A DNA stretch of 49,862 nt from an uncultured Phycisphaerales bacterium (GTDB lineage: Bacteria; Planctomycetota; Phycisphaerae; Phycisphaerales; UBA1924). The stretch lies in assembly GCA_937995595.1 (NCBI GenBank), contig CALKJW010000042.1, positions 1-49,862 on the forward strand, written 5' to 3'. Shown piece by piece: positions 1 through 7,637 of the stretch. Made by a program: the position numbers and the translations under genes. The notes below the pieces were generated by a model. It had not been told where the DNA came from and searched no databases. It saw only the letters and a program-made list of their open reading frames with translations. How positions within the stretch are numbered: the stretch's first letter is position 1; every line of letters starts with the position of its first letter.

Positions 1-1080
1 TTCCACCCAACAATTTGTCGGGTCTCACACAAATTACATTACATTAATTTAAACTCTTATATTTAGCAAACCAATCAAGTAATATGCAAGTATTATATAT
101 CATTTAAAAGAGAAAATTCTGCTCTTTAATCTGGATTATACGTTTAAAATTTTACCTAAATCAAGAATCAGTGAATTTTTATTTTTATTTAAAAATTATA
201 AATATTATTTTCTTTTATTTATTTTTCAATAACTTGATTTTTGTTGCCTATATCAACTACATTATTTTTTCAAATGAAGGAACAGATTCATAGCTAAAAG
301 GTTCAAGTTTGAAAATATGATCTTATATTTTTAAGTATCAATGAAAAATCACAATTTTTAGAAATTTATATATTTTTTTATTTATATTTTAATTCAACTC
401 AAAATTTTTGCTAAAGCTTTCATTCTCTGATTTGTGAATATCACACCATGAAATGCACAATTTTGTTCTCTTTCCAATGAGGGTATTCGCATCAAGATAT
501 GATGGATGGTTTAAAAGTTATGAAAGCTTAAGGAAGAAAGGTTCTGATGTTGCATGCATGCAACACTCGCTAGAAAAGGGTTAAGCTTTCATAACTTTTA
601 AACCATCCATCATATCTCTATGCAAATACCCTCATTGGAAAAAAACTTCATGGTGTGATATTCACAAAACAGAGAATGAAAGCTGTAGCAAAAAAATTGA
701 GTTGAATTAAAATATTTATAAAAAAATGTATTAATTTTTAAAAATTGTGATTTTTCAGTAAATCTTAAAAATATAAGACCATATTTTCAAACATGGAACT
801 TTTAGCTATGAATCTGTTCCTTTATATGAAAAAATAATGGAATTGATATATGCAACAAAAATCAAGTTATTGAAAAATAAATAAAAGAAAATAATATTAA
901 TATTTTTAAATTAAAATAAATATTCACTGATTCATGATTTAGGTAAAATTTACAACAATGTTCCAGGTTAAAAAGCAGAATTTTCTCTTTTAAATGATAT
1001 ATAATACTTGCATATTACTTAATTGGTTTGCTTAATATAAGAGTTTAAATTAAAAGTGATGACATTTGTGTGAAATCCCA
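1..1080. repeat. AT-rich imperfect inverted repeat (foldback-like)
   Basis: Two arms of about 500 bases face each other: the left arm runs from the window edge to about 530 and the right arm from about 582 to 1080. The inner ends read tgaaagctta and ttaagctttca, and the outer ends both carry a cacacaaat block. The arms differ by scattered substitutions and small indels, so this is not a perfect copy. The 51-base spacer contains a perfect 16-base palindrome at 549-564 (GTTGCATGCATGCAAC). No credible coding frame is present. Composition is extremely AT-rich, quite unlike everything after 1105. The form resembles a foldback element or MITE, of the kind common in eukaryotic (for example plant) DNA; that origin is inference. 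Contamination joined in assembly is a serious alternative. Confidence 0.85.
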
Positions 1081-1089
1081 AACGCTGGT

Positions 1090-1104
1090 GGGGGGGGGGG
1101 GGGG
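1090..1104. repeat. 15-G homopolymer at the composition junction
   Basis: An uninterrupted run of 15 G lies exactly between the AT-rich inverted repeat and the GC-rich bacterial sequence. Poly-G runs are a known artefact of two-colour Illumina chemistry, so it may mark a false join. It could also be a real tract. Confidence 0.9.
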
Positions 1105-1138
1105 TATGCTGCGGCTGTTCCCACATAAGGAGACGGCC

Positions 1139-1636
1139 ATGCTTCACATACTTGCGGCGATGTTGATCGGGTTCCTTGGAATGGGCGCAGCGAACGTCGA
1201 CCCCGGAGATGAGTATGTCGGCGTACTGGCGGAGTCCGCGATTCCTGGGTGGCAGATCAACGATTTCAAGTGCGTGTCCCTTGCGTCTTGTCCGGCCGGG
1301 GCGGTCTACGTTCCTACGGTGAACGGCCAGAAGATCAAGGGGTGCGAGGGCGGTACTGGGACCGGCAACCCGTGTTCAGGTGTCTGCAGTTACTGCGCCG
1401 GTGGTACGGCGGCGGTCAACCGGTGCAAGAGAGTCGCGTACGAGAAGTGCGAGATGGCCACCGGCACAACGCCGGTTGCGTGCGGGGCGTACATCAAGTA
1501 CAACTGCGTCTTCTCGGCGACCCCGCCGGGAACGCCGGCTGGTCAGAGCATCCAGACAGACAACGACTGCTATTGTGGGACGACGCCCGGTACGACCGGC
1601 GGAACCGGATGTTCGTTCACCGATTGCCTGATCTAG
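1139..1636 (+). CDS. small secreted cysteine-rich protein
   Basis: Predicted 165-residue protein of unknown function. The start at 1139 is chosen because an AAGGAG ribosome site lies at about 1126-1131 and because it opens a typical signal peptide (MLHILAAMLIGFLGMGAANV). An upstream in-frame start at 1070 would run through the poly-G tract and is rejected. The mature part is rich in Gly and Thr and has 14 cysteines, many spaced as C-x2-C to C-x10-C, which suggests a disulfide-stabilised exported protein. It is followed 35 bases later by a second exported protein and then a DUF1573 protein, probably one operon. Its GC content is visibly lower than the rest of the bacterial sequence. Function not assigned. 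Confidence 0.75.
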   Translation: MLHILAAMLIGFLGMGAANVDPGDEYVGVLAESAIPGWQINDFKCVSLASCPAGAVYVPTVNGQKIKGCEGGTGTGNPCSGVCSYCAGGTAAVNRCKRVAYEKCEMATGTTPVACGAYIKYNCVFSATPPGTPAGQSIQTDNDCYCGTTPGTTGGTGCSFTDCLI

Positions 1637-1671
1637 GCAGCGGGGCTTCTGTACGAGCAGGAGACCAATTC

Positions 1672-2775
1672 ATGGTGTTGTCAGTCGCGGCAGCGATCGT
1701 GTGGTTCGCGCTGAGTCCGCCCGCTGGGGCTCCGATATGCGGTGGTGTGTATTCGCTCGTCCCAGATGGTTCGTTGGGAGCGAGTCGACAGTCGGCCGAT
1801 GCCGTCGCGATCGCGACCGCCCTATTGATGCACGACTTGTCCGTGCGGTCGATAGAGTATGAGTTCGTTGCCGAAGGGACCTTCCCGGAACTCGGCGAAG
1901 ACTGGCCGCGCTTCCAGGAGGCGACGCACGGGTTCGCTGAGGATGGCGGTTGGTACGCCGACATCACCAAGTACTGGGTTGGTATGGACCCAGACACCCG
2001 GTTGCCCGTATTCGATCGTTGGCAGTATCGCAGCCCCGACGGCGTAGCGCAGGAGTCCCTGCAACGCGATCGCAACATCGGGCTGATCAAGGACACGGAC
2101 AGGGCGATTCTGTGGGTTCCCAATCTTGCCATGTTTCTCGGCCGGAACGTTGCGGTTGATGGTGCCTTTCGCTTGGGTGAACTCCTCCTCAAGTCGCCCG
2201 ATCTTGAGTTGGCTGATCCGCCGGCGGATCGGCCTTGGCTGTTCCGTCTGCGTGGGACAGTCGCGACTGGCGGGATGATTGCCGTGCTTGTAGTGGACGT
2301 CGATCCTCGAAGCGGGTTCATGCCGGTCCGCATCGAGAACCGCGAGAGTACCCAGGACTTTCCGATGGAGATCATGACCGTGACCAGCGCGGAGCCTCAC
2401 GCCGGGGTGTGGCTGCCGATGGCGGGTGTGCGTGAGACGTTCTACTGCTGCGAGTGGAAGGAAGGCGACTTCGATCGGCTCAATGAGGCTGCCCGACACG
2501 AGGGCTTTCCGCAGAGCAAGTTTGACCCGCGCGATGAGGGCGCCAGGCAGGCCTACATTCGCGCTATCAGGGCCGTGTTTGGCGAAAGGGGATTGCCGAT
2601 TGCCAAGATGGACACGAGCCCTCAGCGGTTCCAGGTCACCCGCGTGATTTCGCTCAATGAACCGATCGCGCCAGAAGAGTTTCGCATCAGGTACGATGCG
2701 GGCGCGAAATGGGTCGATGGCTTTCGCTTTGTCGATCAAGATGGCGACCGAATCGAAGACCCCGACGACGAGTGA
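1672..2775 (+). CDS. exported protein of unknown function
   Basis: Predicted 367-residue protein. The start at 1672 follows an AGGAG-type site (about 1659-1664) and opens a short signal peptide ending near PPAGAPICGG. The open frame upstream to 1249 only overlaps the cysteine-rich gene and is not used. The mature protein has alternating charged and beta-rich stretches (for example WLFRLRGTVATGGMIAVLVV) and an acidic C-terminus ending DQDGDRIEDPDDE. No transmembrane segment is seen after the signal. I do not recognise a family; overall shape (signal peptide, beta-rich middle) is compatible with a periplasmic binding or lipoprotein-sorting-like fold, which is only a guess. It sits between the Cys-rich peptide gene and a DUF1573 gene with a 6-base gap to the latter. 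Confidence 0.75.
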   Translation: MVLSVAAAIVWFALSPPAGAPICGGVYSLVPDGSLGASRQSADAVAIATALLMHDLSVRSIEYEFVAEGTFPELGEDWPRFQEATHGFAEDGGWYADITKYWVGMDPDTRLPVFDRWQYRSPDGVAQESLQRDRNIGLIKDTDRAILWVPNLAMFLGRNVAVDGAFRLGELLLKSPDLELADPPADRPWLFRLRGTVATGGMIAVLVVDVDPRSGFMPVRIENRESTQDFPMEIMTVTSAEPHAGVWLPMAGVRETFYCCEWKEGDFDRLNEAARHEGFPQSKFDPRDEGARQAYIRAIRAVFGERGLPIAKMDTSPQRFQVTRVISLNEPIAPEEFRIRYDAGAKWVDGFRFVDQDGDRIEDPDDE

Positions 2776-2781
2776 GCGCGC

Positions 2782-3837
2782 ATGGTCATATACACATACG
2801 TCGTTGCGGCGTTGCTGGAGGTATCAGACGTCCGGTGTCGCGACACGGACCGCGTGGTCGAGCCGCCGCGGAACGCCGAAGTCTCACAGTCGAAGTTGCT
2901 GGACGTCGCCGGGGGTGCTGTCGATCGCGGGCTCATCTCGATCGGCCTCGAGGCCAGACGGACGGTGAAACTGACGAACACGTCCGATGCGCCGCTCAAA
3001 CTGAAGGTCCTCGGCTCAAGTTGCCATTGTCTGCAACACCGATTGGCCTCCAGTCAAATCGCGCCGGGGGAGCAGACAGAGATCGTCCTTTCAGTACTCG
3101 TTGCGGGCGGGTTCGGTCGGCAGGACCACTTCCTCGTGCTCGAAGCAAGGGAAGCGGGGTCGCCACGGGCACGTGAGGAGGTGTTTAAGATCGGCATTTC
3201 GTTCACACCCATGCGCGAATACGAGTACCTGCCGAGACGTTTCGTTGGAACGGCGCGTGTCGGAGCAACCGCGACATGGAATGTCTATGTCGCTCGAAAG
3301 TCCCCTGGTGATCTCGCGGTGGAAGACCCTGCCACCGATGTGCAGGGCCTGATCGCCCTGGAGCCTGTGCCGGTTGCGGAAAATCCGACCGTTCAGCGAA
3401 TCGCAATGCGCGGCGAGTGGACCACTCCCGGCACACGTACAGGTTGGGTGACGTTCCGGACCAACAGCACCGAACAGCCGGTTGGAGCGGTACAGGCGAC
3501 CGTCCGAGTCTTGCCTGCTTGGGAGGCAACGCCTAACGGAGTCGTTTCGAACATCTTCAACGACTCGAATCGCCATGTGGACGTGACATTGCGGGCTGTG
3601 GTCGCAAACGCGCCGGTTCCTGCAGGATTGGACCTTGTTCAGTGCGACCCGCCCGGGATATTAAAGTGTGTGCTGACTGGTCCAGATGCTGCGGGGCGTT
3701 ACAGCGTTGGTGTCGAGTTTGATCCAGCGCCAATCCAATCCAATCGCGTCGCGGGACGGGCATTGATCCGTGTCCTCGATGACGCCGCGAACCTCATTCT
3801 GGAAGTGCCGTTCGTCTGGTACCGAGATCGGCAATGA
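2782..3837 (+). CDS. DUF1573 domain protein
   Basis: Predicted 351-residue protein. Residues about 45-120 match the DUF1573 (Ig-like, ASPM-SPD-2-Hydin-type) pattern: VDRGLISIG, then VKLTNTSDAPLKL, then a Cys pair in GSSCHC, then IAPGEQTEIVLSV. The rest (about 150-350) looks like further beta-sandwich repeats without the Cys motif. The family is common in exported proteins of Planctomycetes and Bacteroidetes; its molecular role is unknown. The N-terminus is hydrophobic but short, so export is likely but the signal is weak. Last gene of the three-gene exported set; it begins 7 bases after the previous stop codon, consistent with coupled translation. Confidence 0.75.
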   Translation: MVIYTYVVAALLEVSDVRCRDTDRVVEPPRNAEVSQSKLLDVAGGAVDRGLISIGLEARRTVKLTNTSDAPLKLKVLGSSCHCLQHRLASSQIAPGEQTEIVLSVLVAGGFGRQDHFLVLEAREAGSPRAREEVFKIGISFTPMREYEYLPRRFVGTARVGATATWNVYVARKSPGDLAVEDPATDVQGLIALEPVPVAENPTVQRIAMRGEWTTPGTRTGWVTFRTNSTEQPVGAVQATVRVLPAWEATPNGVVSNIFNDSNRHVDVTLRAVVANAPVPAGLDLVQCDPPGILKCVLTGPDAAGRYSVGVEFDPAPIQSNRVAGRALIRVLDDAANLILEVPFVWYRDRQ

Positions 3838-3871
3838 GCCTTGGAGGGTCCTTGCTCTCAATGATCTTGTT

Positions 3872-4375
3872 CTACGCCGGCCGCCTGATGCGCACCATGT
3901 AATCCATCTCGGGCGCTGCGCCGCCGAGCCGGCGGATCGCGTTGGTCGCCTGCGCGCGGTGATGCACCGAGTGCACGATGCCCTGCGCCAGCATGTCGCC
4001 GAGCGTCGCGCGGAACAGACCGCCGCGCGAGTCACGGTACGTCTGCTCGCGCGCCAGCGCCGCTTCGTCCAGCGTGCCGACGAACGCGGCGCGCTGGAGG
4101 CGCGTCGCCTCGAACCGCTCACGCACCTGTGCGACGCTCAACCGCTCGCCCTCCTTGGGCCACTCCGCCTCCACCTCGCCGCGCCAGCGCCGCAGCCACG
4201 TGTCCTCGCCCGCCCACGTGTGCATCAGCACGCGCCGCAGCGTCCCCGGCCCGGGGCCGATCTCCAGCGGCCGGTCGAGTTGCTCGTCGCTCAGCCCCGC
4301 CGCGGCGGCAAGCACCTGCGCGTTCGCCCAGTCGGAGTAGTCGAACAGTCGTGCCATGAACGGGAGTGCGGCCAT
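3872..4375 (-). CDS. DinB family protein
   Basis: Predicted 167-residue four-helix-bundle protein of the DinB/YfiT-like metalloenzyme superfamily. The metal-ligand pattern is visible: His52 in LMHTWAGEDTW and the HxxxH pair His135 and His139 in HSVHHRAQ. Length is typical. The family includes thiol-dependent transferases (for example bacillithiol or mycothiol S-transferases), but the substrate here cannot be told from sequence. The start is supported by GAGGA eight bases upstream. The gene is convergent with the DUF1573 gene (34-base gap) and stands alone. Confidence 0.85.
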   Translation of the reverse strand: MAALPFMARLFDYSDWANAQVLAAAAGLSDEQLDRPLEIGPGPGTLRRVLMHTWAGEDTWLRRWRGEVEAEWPKEGERLSVAQVRERFEATRLQRAAFVGTLDEAALAREQTYRDSRGGLFRATLGDMLAQGIVHSVHHRAQATNAIRRLGGAAPEMDYMVRIRRPA

Positions 4376-4406
4376 GGAAGCGGTCCTCGGAGAGTTCGAA
4401 AGTCCG

Positions 4407-4517
4407 GAGTCCTGAGTCGTGAGTCCTGAGTCCTGCGTTCCAGGCGCTGGACCCTTGTGTCCATCGTGTACCAGCCCGAAACCCGAAGCGCCACCTCAGG
4501 ACTCAGGACCCAGGACC
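4407..4517. repeat. short GAGTCCT heptamer repeats and inverted partner
   Basis: At 4407-4435 four near-identical heptamers of the type GAGTCCT/GAGTCGT follow each other. At 4495-4517 their inverse appears (CTCAGGACTCAGGAC and CAGGACC). The two blocks could pair across about 60 bases. They lie between the DinB start and the ABC exporter stop, so they may form a structured 3' end for the exporter transcript. No coding sequence is seen there. Confidence 0.6.
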
Positions 4518-4544
4518 CCGCCCCCGGCGCTCATGAATCGTTCT

Positions 4545-6449
4545 TCACTCCCCGCCTACCCCGCCCTTCATCAACTGGTTGCTCACCAGCGATCGGTACA
4601 GGTCGCACCGCGCCAGCAACTCGCCGTGCGTGCCGCGGTCGATGATGCGGCCCTCGTGCATCACCACGATCTGGTCCGCGGCGAGCACGGTCGAGAGTCG
4701 GTGCGCGACGATCAGGCACGTGCGCACAGGCCCGCCCTCGCGCCCCGCTTCGCCGCGGGACTTCGGCGACACAAACTCGGCGACCGCCTCGGCGATGCGC
4801 GCCTCGGACTCGGCGTCGACCATGCTCGTGGCCTCGTCGAGGATGAGGATCGCCGGGTCGCGCAGGATGGCCCTCGCGATGGCGATGCGCTGCCGCTGCC
4901 CGCCCGACAGGCCCGCGCCCTGCTCGCCGATCGCAAAGTCGTATCCGCCCGGCTTGGCGAGGATGAACTCCTCGGCCCGCGCCAGCCGCGCCGCCTCGCG
5001 GATCTTCGCGTCCGCGGCCGCGGCGTCGCCGAGGCCCGACGCGGCGTAGGCGATGTTGTCGCGGATCGTGCCGCGGAACAGCACCGTGTCCTGCGTCACC
5101 ACGCCGATGCGCCGCCGCAGCGAGCGGATGTTGAACTCGCGCACGTCGCGACCGTCGATGCACACGCGCCCCGAGTCGGGGTCGAACAGCCGCGGGATCA
5201 GCGACAGCAGCGTCGTCTTGCCGCACCCGTTGGGGCCGACGAAGGCGTACGTCGAGCCGTGCGGGATGCGCAGGCTCACCTCGCGCAGCGCGGGCGTCGC
5301 CGCGCCCGTATAGGTCAGCGTGACGCGCTCGAACTCGACGCACTCGCGCACCGGCGGCAGGCGCGGCAGGCGTCGGTCGTGCCCCGGCTCGGTCGGTTGC
5401 GCGACCAGTTCGTGCAGCCGACCCGCCGCGGCCGAGGCCTGCTGGATGTCGTTGATCAGCCCGGTCAGCGGCTTGAGGCTCGCCGCGGCAAGGCCGAGCG
5501 CGCCCAGCACGAGGATGAAGCGGTTGGGCTCCAGGTGCCCGTCGAGGATGGCCTTGATGGCGACCAGCGCCAGCGCGCCGAGGATGAACATCGCCAGCGT
5601 CTCGATCAGCGGGCTCGCCAGCGCGCGGGCCGTCCGCACCTTGAACTCCTGCTCCACCACGCGCTTGTTCATGCGGTGGAAGCGCCCGGCCTCCAGCCGC
5701 TCGCCCGCGTGCACCTTCACCACGCGCAGCCCGCCGAGCGCCTCGCCCGCGGCGTGGTAGAGCCCCGCCTGCCCCTCCAGCGCCGAGCGCGACGCCCGAC
5801 GGATCCGCTTGCCCAGTTTGCGGATCACCGTCGCCAGCAGCGGCGCGACGATCAGCGCGATCGACGCCAGCCGCCAGTCGAACCAGAACGCGGCGCACAT
5901 CGCCGCAAAGCCCTTGGTCACCTGCGCCACCGCGCGCGACAGCAGCGCGTTGAACCCCGCCCCCAGCGCGGCCGAGTCGTACACGATGCGGCTCACGATG
6001 TCGCTCGGCCCGGTGCGCAGCACCGTCCGCAGCGGCAGGTGCACCACCCGGTGGAACGCCTCGCGACGCACGTTCGCGATCGTGCGCGAGATCACCGTCA
6101 GCGACAGGTACGCGTGCAGGAAGTTGCACGCCGCGCCGAGCACCGTCAGCACGCCCAGCCCGACCATGATCCACAGCACCGCGTCGAACGGCTTGGACGG
6201 CAGCGCGTCGATCACGCCCTGCGGCACGCGCGGCGACCACGACGGCAGTTTCGCGTTCAGTTCCGCGGCCAGCGCCGGCAGCGTCCGCGCACCGCCCTCG
6301 CGCGTCCCCAGGATGTTGTCCAGAACCGGCTTGATGCCCAGGAGGCCCGCCCCCAGCCCGCCGGCCGACAACGCCGCGAACACCATCGCCGCGGCGACGA
6401 GCCATCGGTAGCGCAGCATGCGGCGGGCGAATGTCCAGAAGTGCGTCAT
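4545..6449 (-). CDS. ABC exporter, fused membrane and ATPase domains (MsbA-like)
   Basis: Predicted 634-residue half-transporter. The N-terminal 340 residues hold the type IV exporter membrane domain (first segment LVAAAMVFAALSAGGLGAG; long hydrophilic loop at about 48-90). The ATPase domain follows: Walker A GPNGCGKT near 405-411, signature LSGGQRQR near 513, Walker B ILILDEATS near 533-541 and the switch histidine in IVAHRLST. A short extra Pro/Lys/Arg-rich loop (SPKSRGEAGREGG) separates Walker B from the H-loop. Such homodimers move lipids, lipid-linked glycans or drugs outward. The glycosyltransferase gene divergent from it, 93 bases away, fits a surface-glycan role, but the substrate is inferred. 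The start at 6449 is chosen at the first residue of the family homology (MTHFW). Confidence 0.92.
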   Translation of the reverse strand: MTHFWTFARRMLRYRWLVAAAMVFAALSAGGLGAGLLGIKPVLDNILGTREGGARTLPALAAELNAKLPSWSPRVPQGVIDALPSKPFDAVLWIMVGLGVLTVLGAACNFLHAYLSLTVISRTIANVRREAFHRVVHLPLRTVLRTGPSDIVSRIVYDSAALGAGFNALLSRAVAQVTKGFAAMCAAFWFDWRLASIALIVAPLLATVIRKLGKRIRRASRSALEGQAGLYHAAGEALGGLRVVKVHAGERLEAGRFHRMNKRVVEQEFKVRTARALASPLIETLAMFILGALALVAIKAILDGHLEPNRFILVLGALGLAAASLKPLTGLINDIQQASAAAGRLHELVAQPTEPGHDRRLPRLPPVRECVEFERVTLTYTGAATPALREVSLRIPHGSTYAFVGPNGCGKTTLLSLIPRLFDPDSGRVCIDGRDVREFNIRSLRRRIGVVTQDTVLFRGTIRDNIAYAASGLGDAAAADAKIREAARLARAEEFILAKPGGYDFAIGEQGAGLSGGQRQRIAIARAILRDPAILILDEATSMVDAESEARIAEAVAEFVSPKSRGEAGREGGPVRTCLIVAHRLSTVLAADQIVVMHEGRIIDRGTHGELLARCDLYRSLVSNQLMKGGVGGE

Positions 6450-6542
6450 CGTCCTGCGCGGCGCTCCGGGGCGGGTCCGACCGGCACAGGGTATCGGCCG
6501 CACGGCCCGGACGCCGCGACGGCCCGGGGCTATCGTCGCCCC

Positions 6543-7637
6543 GTGACGCACCCGGACCCCGCCGCCCCGACCCGGGTGGCGTTCATCATCCCCTGCTACA
6601 ACCACGGCCGGTTCGTGGAAGAGGCGGTGCGCTCGTGCCTGGCGCAGGAGGGCGCCGAGTCCCGCGTGGTCGTCGTGAACGACGGCTCGGACGACGGCGC
6701 GACGCCCGCCGCGTGCGACCGGTGCGCCGAGATCGACCCGGCACGCGTGCTCGTGCTGCACCAGGCCAACGCCGGCCTGCCCGCCGCGCGGAACGCCGGA
6801 GCGCGTGCCGCGGCGGGGTTCGCGCCAGGCTTTGAGTTCCTCAGCTTTCTCGACGCCGACGACTGGGTCGAGCCGTCGTTTGCCCGCAAGCTGGGCGAGC
6901 GGCTCCGCGCGTCCGACCCCGCCCGCACCAGCCACGCCTACTGCCAGGAGACGCTCGTCGGCCTGGGAAGCGGCGTGTGGCGCGTGCCCGAGTGGGACCC
7001 TCTGCTGCTGATGGTGACGAACCTGCACCCGGTCACGTGCCTGGTGCGGCGCGACCGTTTCGAGGAGGCCGGCGGGTTCGACGAGACGATGCGGCTGGGC
7101 TACGAGGACTGGGACCTGTGGCTGCGCTTCGCGTCGCGCGGCTGGCGCGGCGTGCGCGTCGCCGAGCCGCTGTTCACCTGGCGACGCCACAGCCCGGACA
7201 CCATGATCGCCGACGCGGTCTTGCGCCACGACGAGTTGTACGGCGCGCTGGTCGCGCGGCACCGGGCCCTGTTCGACGCCCACGCCGTCGAGGTCATCCG
7301 CCTGGCCAACGGCCTGCTCCGGTCCGGCGACGCGCACTGGGTCGACGAGGACCGCCGGTCCGTCCTGCTCGCGCAACTGCGGTCCCACGTGCAGGACGTG
7401 TACCGGGAGTGCTTCGCGCTCCGCGAGCAGTCGTCGCGCGACCGCGCGGCGCGCGAGGCGGCCGAGCGTGCCGCGGCCGAGGCCCGCGAGCAGGTCGCGC
7501 GCGTGCGCGCCGAGTTCGAGGCCAAGCCCGCGCTGCGCCTGTCGCGCCGCCTGCACGGCGCGGTCGACGCGCTGCCGCGTCCGCTGGCCGCGCCGCTGCG
7601 GGCGCTGCTCCGCGCCGCGCGCCGGCTCGCGGGCTGA
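6543..7637 (+). CDS. glycosyltransferase family 2
   Basis: Predicted 364-residue protein using a GTG start; the frame upstream is only antisense to the ABC exporter. GT-A fold signatures are clear: AFIIPCYNHGRFVEEAV at about 12-28, VVNDGSDDG, the metal-binding FLDADDW near 101-107, and the acceptor-side GGFDE and YEDWDLWLRF. Residues about 290-345 are an Ala/Arg/Glu-rich coiled coil, followed by a basic C-terminal helix that may touch the membrane. The enzyme would transfer a sugar from a nucleotide-sugar donor to a surface or lipid-linked acceptor. It is divergent from an MsbA-like exporter and convergent with, and directly abutting, the cyclophilin gene. Confidence 0.92.
   Translation: MTHPDPAAPTRVAFIIPCYNHGRFVEEAVRSCLAQEGAESRVVVVNDGSDDGATPAACDRCAEIDPARVLVLHQANAGLPAARNAGARAAAGFAPGFEFLSFLDADDWVEPSFARKLGERLRASDPARTSHAYCQETLVGLGSGVWRVPEWDPLLLMVTNLHPVTCLVRRDRFEEAGGFDETMRLGYEDWDLWLRFASRGWRGVRVAEPLFTWRRHSPDTMIADAVLRHDELYGALVARHRALFDAHAVEVIRLANGLLRSGDAHWVDEDRRSVLLAQLRSHVQDVYRECFALREQSSRDRAAREAAERAAAEAREQVARVRAEFEAKPALRLSRRLHGAVDALPRPLAAPLRALLRAARRLAG

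Noticed and set aside
1070-1138. Start of the Cys-rich protein at 1070
   Set aside because: It would translate the poly-G tract and part of the AT-rich repeat; the ATG at 1139 has a good ribosome site and signal peptide.
4531-6405. Long open frames antisense or out of frame to the ABC exporter, nuo genes and others
   Set aside because: They are Arg/Ala/Gly-rich shadows caused by high GC; the true frames carry family motifs.
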